A stretch of DNA of 64,000 nucleotides from contig NZ_PVZN01000010.1 in NCBI RefSeq assembly GCF_003024385.1, positions 1 through 64,000 of the forward strand, read 5' to 3'. The stretch's first letter is position 1. Each line of letters starts with the position of its first letter. This document shows, piece by piece, positions 28,837 to 36,829 of the stretch. The position numbers and the translations under genes are program-made. The stretch is from Pseudomonas sp. BBP2017. Lineage in GTDB: Bacteria; Pseudomonadota; Gammaproteobacteria; Pseudomonadales; Pseudomonadaceae. The notes beneath the pieces are model-generated. The model searched no databases. It was not told where the DNA came from and worked only from the letters and a program-made list of their open reading frames with translations.

Positions 28837-29056
28837 CGCAACATCCTTGCGGCGTGGCCCGCACAAACCCGGAAACAGCTTCGGGGCAAGTGCCGCGAGC
28901 AGGAGTGCCCGCTGCTCACTAGAGTAGTCGAGTCGGCATGACCGAATGACCGGCACAGGGTGACAAAAGGTGTCTATTCGGGCCTACTGGCGCGCCTGTT
29001 GGCGGCCCGGCCCTGAGCGCTGCTGACCAGAACCGATTTTGCGAGGGAGAACGTCC

Positions 29057-29485
29057 ATGAAAGGACAACGCGGCATTACCTTGATCGAACTGATGATCGT
29101 CGTAGCGATCATCGGCATCCTGGCGACCATCGCCTTGCCCATGTACACCAACCACCAGGTACGGACCAAAGCGACTGCCGCCCTGGTCGAGATTTCCGCC
29201 CTGAAAACCCCGTTCGATCTGCGCATGAACGAAGGTAAAGATGTCACTGACGTCACTGCCCTGGGCGGCCAGGCGACGACCACCAATTGCAGCATTACCG
29301 CCAACGGCACGGCTGCCACTGGCGTAGGCAGCATCGTCTGCACCCTGGTCGATGCTCCGGCTACTGCCTTGGGCAAAACCCTCAGCCTGACCCGCTCGGC
29401 CACAGGCTGGGCGTGCACCAGCACCCTAGAAGAAGACCTCGCCCCAGCCGGCTGCAAGCCTGCTGAAGTAGCCCCGGCGAAGTGA
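29057..29485 (+). CDS. pilA: Type IV major pilin PilA
   Basis: 142-residue major-pilin-type protein. The leader MKGQRG is cut by PilD, and the mature helix starts [17 protein letters not shown] with Glu5. Four cysteines lie in the C-terminal part (NCSITA, VCTLVD, ACTSTL and GCKPAE), allowing a D-region disulfide. It is divergent from pilC and followed by tRNA-Thr, the pilA-tRNA-Thr neighbourhood known from P. aeruginosa. Confidence 0.92.
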   Translation: MKGQRGITLIELMIVVAIIGILATIALPMYTNHQVRTKATAALVEISALKTPFDLRMNEGKDVTDVTALGGQATTTNCSITANGTAATGVGSIVCTLVDAPATALGKTLSLTRSATGWACTSTLEEDLAPAGCKPAEVAPAK

Positions 29486-29548
29486 CTATTAGCTGTTATT
29501 AAACAGTGATTTGCGTAAGCGATCCGGCAGTGGTAGCGTTGGTGCCAC

Positions 29549-29624
29549 GCCGGTGTAGCTCAGTCGGTAGAGCAGCGCACTCGTAACGCGAAGGTCGCAG
29601 GTTCGATTCCTGTCTCCGGCACCA
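29549..29624 (+). tRNA. tRNA-Thr (CGT)
   Basis: 76 bases with acceptor stem GCCGGTG/CTCCGGC (one T-T mismatch), anticodon CGT in loop CTCGTAA, T-loop TTCGATT and encoded CCA. The base pair closing the anticodon loop is A-C here. Located 63 bases after pilA, where accessory DNA begins. Confidence 0.93.
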
Positions 29625-29663
29625 GAATTGTCGATAGTGTTCAGTTACTCTATCGGGCTGATG

Positions 29664-29685
29664 AACCGCCTTCGGGCGGTTTTTT
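29664..29685 (+). terminator. Terminator after tRNA-Thr
   Basis: AACCGCC-TTCG-GGCGGTTTTTT, a tetraloop hairpin with a T tract. Confidence 0.88.
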
Positions 29686-29746
29686 GCTTCTCGGGGCGGC
29701 TGAATGGCTAACCCGAGTGAGAAGCTTGTCTCAGAGGATGCGACGG

Positions 29747-30469
29747 ATGCCCTTTACGGCCGATGAGCAGCGGATTTGGGATGATGCGATAGCCTTCGCG
29801 AGGAGCAACAAGAAGGCTATCGGACGACGTCTGACGTCAATCGATATCTATCCGGCTGAAGAGGAGCCCGTCTCGGTTTTCATGTCAGGGTCTCCGGGTG
29901 CAGGCAAGACCGAGGCGTCGATTGCCTTGGTGACCCTCTTCTCCAATTCTGCGATCCTGCGCATAGATCCAGACGAACTGAGAAGTGAGTTCCCTGAGTA
30001 CAGGGGAGGGAACGCCTATCTTTTCCAAGGCGCCGTCTCGATTCTTGTTTCCAAGATTCTCGACTTCGCGCTGGATAGAAGGCAGTCGTTTTTGCTCGAC
30101 GGCACCCTGGCGAATCTCGACGTTGCGAGACAAAATGTCGACAGGTCCCTGGCCAAAGGACGATACGTCCAGATCCTCTACGTCTACCAGAATCCCTTGC
30201 TGGCCTGGGAGTTCGTGAAAGCGCGAGAGCAGGCTGAAGGCCGGCGGATCCTCGTGGAGCATTTCGTCGAGCAGTATTTTGCGGCGCGTGACGTCGTGAA
30301 CAGGCTTAAGCTAGAGTATGGTAAAGACATCCACGTCGACCTCCTGCTGAAGCACATCGACAATTCGGACCGCCTCTACAAGGCTGGGGTCGAAAAGATT
30401 GACTACCATATCCCCGAGCGCTTCACCCGCGAGCAGCTGGTTGCCGCGATTGGGAACGCAATGCCCTAG
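29747..30469 (+). CDS. Zeta-toxin family kinase
   Basis: 240-residue P-loop protein of the zeta toxin family. Walker A is GSPGAGKTEASIAL near residue 48; RIDPDELRSEFPEYRG follows as in zeta/PezT proteins, and LLDGTLANLDVAR carries a family-like acidic block. Family members phosphorylate UDP-N-acetylglucosamine or related sugars, poisoning wall synthesis. The start is the ATG with AGAGG about 9 bases upstream; in-frame starts at 29684 and 29738 exist. No antitoxin precedes it, unlike epsilon-zeta or PezAT; a 54-residue protein gene follows. Confidence 0.85.
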   Translation: MPFTADEQRIWDDAIAFARSNKKAIGRRLTSIDIYPAEEEPVSVFMSGSPGAGKTEASIALVTLFSNSAILRIDPDELRSEFPEYRGGNAYLFQGAVSILVSKILDFALDRRQSFLLDGTLANLDVARQNVDRSLAKGRYVQILYVYQNPLLAWEFVKAREQAEGRRILVEHFVEQYFAARDVVNRLKLEYGKDIHVDLLLKHIDNSDRLYKAGVEKIDYHIPERFTREQLVAAIGNAMP

Positions 30470-30478
30470 GAGCTACCC

Positions 30479-30643
30479 ATGAACCCGTTCAAGTCACGTT
30501 CTGAGAAGGTCAAAAGCCCCTTCGCTGAATTCATTCGCAATGCGAAATCTGACGAGAAGAAGCGTATCTACAGCACTGTCCTGATTGAGGCGACCAAGCG
30601 TCAAAATGAAATCATGGTTGCAGCGCAAGTGAAGAACGCTTGA
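30479..30643 (+). CDS. 54-residue partner of the zeta-type kinase
   Basis: Small basic protein starting MNPFKSRSEKVKSPFAEFIR and ending in VAAQVKNA, with no hydrophobic segment. It begins 9 bases after the zeta gene stop with an AGGAG binding site, so the two are almost certainly one transcript, closed by the terminator at 30663. It is not recognised. A role as antitoxin or accessory factor is inferred from position only. Confidence 0.72.
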   Translation: MNPFKSRSEKVKSPFAEFIRNAKSDEKKRIYSTVLIEATKRQNEIMVAAQVKNA

Positions 30644-30662
30644 TCCGAAGTGCGTTACAGGA

Positions 30663-30690
30663 AGCCCGGCTAAAAGCCGGGCTTTTCTTT
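30663..30690 (+). terminator. Terminator of the zeta pair
   Basis: AGCCCGGC-TAAAA-GCCGGGCTTTT, hairpin plus T-rich run, 20 bases after the small gene. Confidence 0.87.
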
Positions 30691-31179
30691 GGTTCTTCAC
30701 GGAATACTGGGAAACACAGAAACAAGAACGCCGATTTGATTGATGATGTTCGTGCGAGCAAGCACATCTAAAAAACCGGCGTTAGATCGATCTCATCCCC
30801 CAGACTACCCGATTTCCTACTTGCAGCGGTTGCAACGAGCCCAGCACAACCACACATGAATACTGTCGGCGGCTCATCCGAGACCTGCCCATCCTTGGGC
30901 GACTGGTGCGGCTAAACGTCGAGCTCAGACGAGTTGGATGTAGTGCTTGCGGCAAACGAATGGAGGCTGTCAGCTGGCTTGCCCTGAACAGTCACTAGCG
31001 ATCTTCCGCTATTGGCCGTTTTTTGCCAGTCTGACATGCAGGAGTCAGCCTGGAACGGAGGCATTGCTCCGACAATAAATTTATCCCTTTTGCTCGTGAA
31101 CCTTGTGTTGAAGACCGCAGTCTTAGCCGAGCCCTTTTATCGGCATTACCGCCGTCATCCCATCAGAGCTGTTCGCCCC
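30691..31179. other. Intergenic stretch, nothing recognised
   Basis: 489 bases without a supportable gene. A long opening runs into the CAP-domain gene from 31012 but lacks a binding site and would hide the signal peptide. No repeat, promoter or RNA could be named with confidence; base composition looks less GC-rich than the core genes nearby. Confidence 0.5.
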
Positions 31180-32040
31180 ATGCGCCAAGCCATTCGCTGC
31201 TCCCGCATTGTCTCACTCTGCCTCATTCCTTTGCTCCCCCTGTTCGCCAGCCCCGCCCATGCCGGCGGGGTAAGGCAACTGGTGGAGGCGATCAACGATT
31301 ACCGTGCCCAGCCACAGCGCTGTGAGAGGCGCATGGTTCAGGGCTCGACACCGCTGGTGTTGCAGTCGAACCTGGCGTTGCCGATCGGCTATGGCGGCGG
31401 TTTGCGGGAGGGGTTGAAGGCTGCCGGCTATCAGGCAGTGACGGTGCGGACCATCCGTCTGGTCGGCGCGCAAGATGCCGAGGAGGCCTTTGACATGCTC
31501 CAGAGCGACTACTGTGCAGCCCTGCTCGATACCCAATTTGCCGATATCGGCGTCAGTCGCGCCCGGAACGAGTGGCGGGTGGTGCTGGCGCGGCCCTTGC
31601 TCGATGCGCAGCTCGGCGATGGGCGATCCACGAGCAAAGCGTTGCTGACACAGGTCAACGCAGCACGGGCGAAGCCGCGCCTGTGTGGTCGCCAGCGCTT
31701 CGCGGCTGCACGTCCGTTGACCTGGAATACCGCCCTGGGGGCGGCGGCGCAGAGGCACAGTCGAGCGATGGCCAACGGCAATTACTTCGCGCACCGTGAC
31801 CCCGACGGTGATTTGCCGGCAGACCGGGCGCGGGATGCCGGCTACCGTGGCCGTCAGATCGGCGAGAATATCGCCGCCGGCCAGGACTCACCGAGCAAGG
31901 CGATGGCAGGCTGGCTGGCCAGCCCCGGGCATTGCGCCAATCTGATGAACCCGATGTTTACCCAGGTGGGCGCGGCCTATGCCGCGAACTCGCGTAGCGA
32001 TGAGGGCGTGTATTGGACGATGCTGTTCGGCGCTCCTTGA
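31180..32040 (+). CDS. CAP-domain (SCP-like) exported protein
   Basis: 286-residue protein with a Sec signal peptide (about residues 1-28, ending SPAHAG) and a C-terminal CAP domain. The CAP signature is seen in HSRAMANGNYFAHRDPDG, IGENIAAGQ and GWLASPGHCANLMNPMFTQVG. Bacterial members of this group are secreted or periplasmic; their function is mostly unknown. The N-terminal part (residues 30-150) is unassigned. The start with the clean signal peptide is preferred over an in-frame start at 31012. Confidence 0.85.
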   Translation: MRQAIRCSRIVSLCLIPLLPLFASPAHAGGVRQLVEAINDYRAQPQRCERRMVQGSTPLVLQSNLALPIGYGGGLREGLKAAGYQAVTVRTIRLVGAQDAEEAFDMLQSDYCAALLDTQFADIGVSRARNEWRVVLARPLLDAQLGDGRSTSKALLTQVNAARAKPRLCGRQRFAAARPLTWNTALGAAAQRHSRAMANGNYFAHRDPDGDLPADRARDAGYRGRQIGENIAAGQDSPSKAMAGWLASPGHCANLMNPMFTQVGAAYAANSRSDEGVYWTMLFGAP

Positions 32041-32113
32041 GGGCGCGCGAGCCCCGGCGGGTCAGTCGTCCGCGTCCTGATGCTCTGCCAAAAGCGGGCG
32101 ATGAGAAGACAAA

Positions 32114-33151
32114 TCAGGAAAAGGTTTTACGCTCGTTTGGCAGCGACTCAGCGCCGATCTCTTCGCGTGTCCGGTTCGCCATATGGCTCAGTTGCGGTCG
32201 GTCAGAAGCAGTCGCTGGACTGGCGCACTGCGGGCCAGCGGGCGTTAATGAAGGCGGTGCACTGGTGGTGTCCTGCTGGAACTGGGAGAACATCCAGTCG
32301 ATGAACACCTGGGTCTCGGCGACCGCATCCTGGGACACTCCATAGTAATAACGGGTCAGTGGCAGGCGCAGATGGGGCAGGGGGTTGTACAGGCGGCCGG
32401 TGGCAAGATCTTTGCCCAGCAGCGAGGCTGGACACAGCGCCACGCCGAGGCCGTCGACGGCGGCTTGCAGCACCAGGTGCATGTGGTCGAACTGCAGGCT
32501 CGGCTGCCGCCGTGGCTGGGTGACGCCGGCCAGCTTGCACCATGCTTGCCAGTCCCCACTGCGGGTTCTGCCCGAGAGCAGGGTGTGGCGCAGCACATCC
32601 GTTGGCCCCTCCACCGGTATTGCCTGCAGGAGGGTGGGGGCGGCGACCAGCAGCATGTCGTCTTCGACCAGCACGTTCGGTTCTACGTTGCTCGACCAGC
32701 CCGAGCTGCCACGGCGCACCAGCACATCGAAGGCTTCCCGCGACTGCTCCGGGGCCAGGGTGCTGGTTACGACTTCAGGCTGGATATCCGGAAATTGCGC
32801 CATGAAGTCGGGTAACCGCGGAATCAGCCAGCGCACGGCAAAGGACGGGCGCACATTAATGATCACCTTGTGCGGCGCGCTGTCTCGGGTCAGGGCATTG
32901 GTGGCGTTGGCGATCTGCGCCAGGCCCAGGCTGATCTGCGCGTAGTAGGTCTGGCCGATCGGGGTGAGCACCGACTGCCGGTTGCGGCGCTCGAACAGCA
33001 CCACGCCCAGGTGTTCTTCGAGCAGACGGATATGGCGGCTGACAGCGCTGTGGGTGACGTACAGCTCCTCGGCGGCGCGGCTGAAACTCTGGTGCCGCGC
33101 GGCCGAGGCGAAGGCCCGGACGGCGTTCAAGGGAGGGAGGTCGGTAATCAT
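32114..33151 (-). CDS. LysR-family transcriptional regulator (GcvA-like)
   Basis: 345-residue regulator. The winged helix-turn-helix is at the N-terminus (LNAVRAFASAARHQSFSRAA and THSAVSRHIRLLEEHLGV), followed by the periplasmic-binding-like effector domain to about residue 290. The last 55 residues are a Pro/Ser/Thr-rich tail beyond the usual length of about 300. It is divergent from the decayed transporter and the LysE exporter, which may be its targets; the effector is unknown. Confidence 0.88.
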   Translation of the reverse strand: MITDLPPLNAVRAFASAARHQSFSRAAEELYVTHSAVSRHIRLLEEHLGVVLFERRNRQSVLTPIGQTYYAQISLGLAQIANATNALTRDSAPHKVIINVRPSFAVRWLIPRLPDFMAQFPDIQPEVVTSTLAPEQSREAFDVLVRRGSSGWSSNVEPNVLVEDDMLLVAAPTLLQAIPVEGPTDVLRHTLLSGRTRSGDWQAWCKLAGVTQPRRQPSLQFDHMHLVLQAAVDGLGVALCPASLLGKDLATGRLYNPLPHLRLPLTRYYYGVSQDAVAETQVFIDWMFSQFQQDTTSAPPSLTPAGPQCASPATASDRPQLSHMANRTREEIGAESLPNERKTFS

Positions 33152-33251
33152 GTGTCTAATTTAGTCACATCAGAGGCGCAATTAAAGCGTTTGTCAGCGT
33201 CTGTACTTCACGCCACTCTTAAGGCCGCTCCTTCTGTCCCGGTCGTCGCCC

Positions 33252-33650
33252 ATGCCAGTCACAACCACACACTCCGCAGATCGGGCTTCGCTGCGCGCCG
33301 CGCTGATCTTGAGCCTGTGCCTGCCCGGCGATGTCCTGCTCTACCTGTTGATGCCGATGCAGCCGCAGGCATTTGGCATCACCCTGGCTGAGTCTGGGAT
33401 TTTGCTGGCGGCCAACCGGCTGGTGCGGATCTTCGGCTACCGCTATGTGATGAAGGGCTATGCTCGCTGGATGGCGCCACCTGCCCAGGCTCTGTGTGGC
33501 GAGCGGTAGTGGTCGCGCTATGAAGGCCTGCAGCCGTACCTCCATGTGGTTGGTGTCGGCCTGTTGTTCACCGGGCTGCTGGGGCCGTACGTGCTGTGGG
33601 CGGCCCGGACGCTGTTGAATTTCCTGCCAGGAGGCATATTGCATGGCTAG
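33252..33650 (+). pseudogene. Decayed MFS transporter
   Basis: The first 85 codons encode an MFS-like N-terminus (LILSLCLPGDVLLYLLMPMQ then AESGILLAANRLVRIFGYR) that jumps directly to a C-terminal-like end and stops at an amber codon at 33507. The same frame stays open for 46 more codons after the amber (GLLFTGLLGPYVLWAARTLL), so at least a large internal deletion and one stop codon have hit the gene. About 130 of the usual 390-400 codons are left. Confidence 0.72.
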
Positions 33651-34251
33651 TTACGGACTGTTTCTTATCCTCGCGGCTCTCACCGTATTAAGCCCCGGCC
33701 CCGGGGTGGTACTGACCCTCTCCAATGCCCTGCGCCACGGCTGGAGCGGTGCGCTGCCGGGGATTCTCGGCATCGCCTTGGGCGCCTTCATCGTCGCTGG
33801 GCTCTCGGCCAGCAGCGTGGGGCTGATCCTGGCGACCTCGGCAACAGTGTTCACCGTGCTCAAGTACGTCGGCGCCTTGTACCTGCTGTACCTGGGGGTG
33901 AAGATGTGGCGGACCCAGCGTTTCATCCCTGCGCTCACTGTGACCGCCACGCAACCCTGGCGGCGCTTCGTCGAAGCGTTGTCGATCCAGCTGCTCAACC
34001 CCAAGGCCGGTTTCTTCTTCCTGGCGGTGTTCCCACAGTTCATCAGTCCGCAGGACAACTACTACCGCCAGTTCTTCCTGCTGGTATCGTCCTACGCGTT
34101 GCTGGTCGTGCTGGTGCACACCGGCTACGCGCTGATGGCCAACGGCGCCAGGGGCTGGTTGTTGACCAACCGCGGCGCGCGGATCGTCGGCAAGCTCTCG
34201 GGCATCACCTTCTTCTGTTTTGGTGTTCTGATGGCCTCGACCAGTAAATGA
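33643..34251 (+). CDS. LysE family exporter
   Basis: 202-residue inner-membrane protein of the LysE/RhtB amino-acid exporter family. It begins MASYGLFLILAALTVLSPGPG with the family SPGP motif, then six hydrophobic segments and LLNPKAGFFFLAVFPQF near residue 116. The substrate cannot be told. Its start overlaps the end of the decayed transporter by 8 bases, and it may be controlled by the neighbouring LysR gene. Confidence 0.92.
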   Translation: MASYGLFLILAALTVLSPGPGVVLTLSNALRHGWSGALPGILGIALGAFIVAGLSASSVGLILATSATVFTVLKYVGALYLLYLGVKMWRTQRFIPALTVTATQPWRRFVEALSIQLLNPKAGFFFLAVFPQFISPQDNYYRQFFLLVSSYALLVVLVHTGYALMANGARGWLLTNRGARIVGKLSGITFFCFGVLMASTSK

Positions 34252-34283
34252 ACCGCTTCGAACCACGTGAACCAGGAGGCTGC

Positions 34284-34441
34284 ATGGCCAGGAAGGCACT
34301 CGAATTTCTGTTGCCGGAGGAAGACCGAGCGCAACTGCAGAAGATCGCCCGGTCAGGGCTGATGCCCTATCTGAGCGTCATCCGGGCGTCGATGGCCAGG
34401 AGGATCTGCTGCGCGGCGGGCTGCCCAAGGTTCTGGCTGTG
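34284..34441 (+). pseudogene. IS630-like transposase N-terminal scrap
   Basis: About 35 codons (MARKALEFLLPEEDRAQLQK then IARSGLMPY) resemble the start of an IS630-family transposase. The rest is missing or out of frame, and no terminal inverted repeats were found. It directly borders the first DUF3077-type copy, so an old insertion may have trimmed that cassette. Confidence 0.4.
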
Positions 34442-34444
34442 GGC

Positions 34445-34762
34445 TCAACCTGCCTCGCAAGTGTTGTCCGCACGCCCAACCGCCATTCCATGTGCCATAT
34501 CCTCAACCAGGTCCTTGGCCATTCCGCTCAGGTAGTGTGCTGCACAGACCATCGCCTCATCCTGCTCAAACAATACGTGATGGGTCAGTTTGTTTACGCA
34601 ACCCATAAGTAGCGCCGCTTGTTCCAGAACAAAATCCGCATTGTGTCCAGGCTCAACCCGGAACAGGCGTTCAGCGGCCGTCCCGCTCGCGCCTTCTCCG
34701 AACACCCCGACATCTGTTGTTTTTAAACCTGTACTGCTGGCTTCAATCGAGTCCTCGCTCAT
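34445..34762 (-). CDS. DUF3077-like protein, copy 1
   Basis: 105-residue protein of the Pseudomonas DUF3077 type, function unknown. The core LFRVEPGHNADFVLEQAALL (about residue 34) and FEQDEAMVCAAHYLSGMAK are nearly the same as in copies 2 and 3; only the last 12 residues differ, next to the transposase scrap. The start with GGGAGAAAATGG upstream is used; an in-frame start 21 bases earlier is possible. Its partner gene upstream is frameshifted. Confidence 0.8.
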   Translation of the reverse strand: MSEDSIEASSTGLKTTDVGVFGEGASGTAAERLFRVEPGHNADFVLEQAALLMGCVNKLTHHVLFEQDEAMVCAAHYLSGMAKDLVEDMAHGMAVGRADNTCEAG

Positions 34763-34795
34763 CCATTTTCTCCCGGTATGCATACGCCCTAAGCA

Positions 34796-34821
34796 GCCAG
34801 CCTTGCCTCAGCAACGCTGGC
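34796..34821 (-). other. Conserved intergenic hairpin, cassette copy 1
   Basis: GCCAGC-C-TTGC-CTCA-GCAA-C-GCTGGC: two stems with a C-C mismatch and a four-base loop, between the DUF6124 and DUF3077 genes. The same 26 bases recur in the other two copies. No T tract follows on the transcribed strand, so a simple terminator is unlikely. Confidence 0.6.
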
Positions 34822-34838
34822 GCTCGCCTGCAGGTACC

Positions 34839-35065
34839 TCAGTGCTGCGACTGAACCTTGCTCAAGGCCACTTCAACCAAACTTCGGGCGTTGTCGATTT
34901 CGTGCATGGTGGACAAGGTCAGGATCTGGCCTGGGGAGCTGGAATGGAGCAGGACTGTTTGCTGCGCCACGGTCATAGCGCAGACCAGGTATTCGGAGAT
35001 TTGAACGAGGATATCTTCGAGAGATTGGTGGGGATGAAGCGGTGGATCAGGGGCGATTTTAACAT
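34839..35065 (-). pseudogene. DUF6124-like gene, copy 1, frameshifted
   Basis: Homologous to the intact 228-base copies at 36441 and 39728 but one base shorter: the A run after the ATG is reduced by one, so translation from the ATG reads out of frame and stops after 31 codons. From codon 5 on, the other frame still encodes the family protein (PDPPLHPHQSLEDI-like, ending VEVALSKVQSQH), but it has no ATG, GTG or TTG back to an upstream stop. Confidence 0.78.
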
Positions 35066-35078
35066 GACGAACTCCGAC

Positions 35079-35259
35079 ATCGGCCTGTCAAAACCGGTCG
35101 TTGAAATTGGTAACGACTGATCGAGACTAGTGCCCTGGCGGGACCACTGCAGTGACTTGAAAGCCGCAAAAGTATGATTCGAAAACGGACTACATGGAAT
35201 CGGGAAATTCTGATGATTCGTTGCTCCGATGCAGCCTCTTTGCTTACAAATCGAGCAAC
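35079..35259 (-). repeat. Conserved upstream block, cassette copy 1
   Basis: About 180 bases shared with the regions at 36830 and 40113. It includes an inverted repeat (GTCGTT at 35097-35102 and AACGAC at 35112-35117) and a downstream stretch containing GGAATCGGGAAATTCTGA. It probably holds the promoter of the cassette. No -35/-10 could be named with confidence. Confidence 0.65.
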
Positions 35260-35530
35260 TAAAGCATGGCCAGCACCGAGTTCACGAAAGAAGATAAGCC
35301 CCTTCAGCGCGTAATCCTGCTCGTGATGCCGGGATGCCTATGCGAGACCTCGCGCGACGCTCACCGACCTTACATCTGCTGCCCTTGTGGGGTGGCTTAT
35401 GTCGTCCTATCGTTAACTGTCTAACTCCAACGAATTTTTTCCTTATGCGCAGAACTCTAACCTCGGTCAGCACGTGCAGTGAATGACAGTGGCACGAAGT
35501 GATCGAGTACTCTGGAACAGGAGAAAGATC

Positions 35531-35797
35531 ATGATTCGCAAGTACTATTTAGCCGCCCTGACCACACTGGCCATTGCAGCTGGCAGCTTCTGGGTGCCGA
35601 CGCTGACCTACGCGACCGATCAGGCGGACCAACGGCAGGAGTCGCGAGATACCAAGCAGGAAGGGCGCGACGCCGCCCGGGAAACCAAAGAGGAATGCAA
35701 GGAAGGTGATGAAAAGAGCCGGGCCGAATGCCGCCAGGACAAGCGCGACACCAAGCAGGATACCCGCGACACCGCTCGTGACATCAAATACCCATAA
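35531..35797 (+). CDS. Small exported charged protein
   Basis: 88-residue protein. A signal peptide (about residues 1-28, MIRKYYLAALTTLAIAAGSF and onward) is followed by an almost wholly charged tail with repeated DTKQ and RDxAR units (SRDTKQEGRDAARETKEE and KRDTKQDTRDTARD). Binding site AGGAGAAAG precedes the ATG. Not recognised; probably periplasmic. It lies divergent to cassette copy 1. Confidence 0.75.
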   Translation: MIRKYYLAALTTLAIAAGSFWVPTLTYATDQADQRQESRDTKQEGRDAARETKEECKEGDEKSRAECRQDKRDTKQDTRDTARDIKYP

Positions 35798-36044
35798 CTT
35801 CAATATCGCCACCGAGCATCAGCCGGGGACGGAGAAGGGTTGATGCCCTCGGTTCCCACGCCACTAGCTGGCGCTGCCTATGTACTGGACGGGGCCGCTA
35901 TGGAAGCCAGCGCAAACCGGCGAGAACCTGTGGTGTCGGCTGGCAGGTTAGACGCTGTGCCTTGAGTCGCAGTTGGGCTCGAAAATGCCTTTGGTGACGG
36001 GAGGCGCGCGCAAACCTGCTACAAAGCCGGAAATGAGAAAGACA

Positions 36045-36362
36045 TCATCTCGCATCGTTAATATTGTCCGAACATCCCAGCATCATCCCATGCGCCACGT
36101 CTTCTACCATTGCCTTGGCCATCCCGCTCAGGTAATGGGCTGCACAAATCATCGCTTCATCCTGCTCAAACAAAACATGCTGGGTGAGCTTGCTCACACA
36201 ACCCATCAGCAGCGCCGCTTGTTCCAGAACAAAGTCGGCGTTGTGCCCAGGCTCAACCCGGAACAGGCGGTCAGCAGCCGTCCCGCTCGCGCCTTCTCCG
36301 AACACCCCGACACCTGTTGTTTTTAATCTTGTGCAGCAGCCTCCAATTGAATCCTTGTTCAT
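36045..36362 (-). CDS. DUF3077-like protein, copy 2
   Basis: 105 residues, beginning MNKDSIGGCCTRLKTTGVGV. The body (VFGEGASGTAADRLFRVEPG onwards to SGMAKAMVEDVAHGMM) matches copies 1 and 3. Predicted mostly helical and soluble, with no signal peptide. It is the second gene of a cassette whose first gene, at 36441, is intact. Function unknown. Confidence 0.82.
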   Translation of the reverse strand: MNKDSIGGCCTRLKTTGVGVFGEGASGTAADRLFRVEPGHNADFVLEQAALLMGCVSKLTQHVLFEQDEAMICAAHYLSGMAKAMVEDVAHGMMLGCSDNINDAR

Positions 36363-36397
36363 GCATTCCTCCCCTGACATGCACTGCGCCCTAAGCT

Positions 36398-36423
36398 GCC
36401 AGCCTTGCCTCAGCAACGCTGGC
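36398..36423 (-). other. Conserved intergenic hairpin, cassette copy 2
   Basis: The same 26 bases as at 34796-34821, without change, between the DUF6124 and DUF3077 genes of copy 2. Confidence 0.6.
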
Positions 36424-36440
36424 GCTCGCCTGTAGATCCC

Positions 36441-36668
36441 TCAGTGTTGTGACTGAACCTTGCTCAACGCCACTTCAACCAGACTTCGGGCGTTGTCGAT
36501 TTCGTGCATGGTGGACAAGGTCAGGATCTGGCCTGGGGAGCTGGAATGGAGCAGGACTGTTTGCTGCGCCACGGTCATAGCGCAGACCAGGTATTCGGAG
36601 ATTTGAACGAGGATATCTTCGAGAGATTGGTGGGGATGAAGCGGTGGGTCGGGAACGATCTTCAGCAT
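36441..36668 (-). CDS. DUF6124-like protein, copy 2
   Basis: 75-residue protein, MLKIVPDPPLHPHQSLEDIL then VQISEYLVCAMTVAQQTVLL and a closing VEVALSKVQSQH. It resembles the Pseudomonas DUF6124 type, function unknown. An AGGGG binding site 6 bases before the ATG supports this start over the in-frame ATG at 36716. First gene of cassette copy 2, 78 bases before its DUF3077 partner. Confidence 0.8.
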   Translation of the reverse strand: MLKIVPDPPLHPHQSLEDILVQISEYLVCAMTVAQQTVLLHSSSPGQILTLSTMHEIDNARSLVEVALSKVQSQH

Positions 36669-36829
36669 GTGAACCCCTAGAGCCAGCTGGGCTGCTACAG
36701 ACTTGCTGTCAAACAAGTAGGTGGCAGCTGTACGCGGGTTGACAGACCGAGGACTCTAGAACTCGGCGCACACGAGGTGCCCCACGTACAACCGCCATAA
36801 AGCGTGCACATGCTCTAGATGTCCTGAGC

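Noticed and set aside
28981..29020. Possible sigma-54 promoter of pilA (TGGCGC-N5-TTGGC)
   Set aside because: The -12 dinucleotide is out of register (GG in place of GC), so spacing does not fit the consensus.
35282..35473. 63-codon opening on the minus strand between the cassette and the charged exported protein
   Set aside because: Arg-rich sequence without binding site, domain or supported neighbour; regarded as chance.
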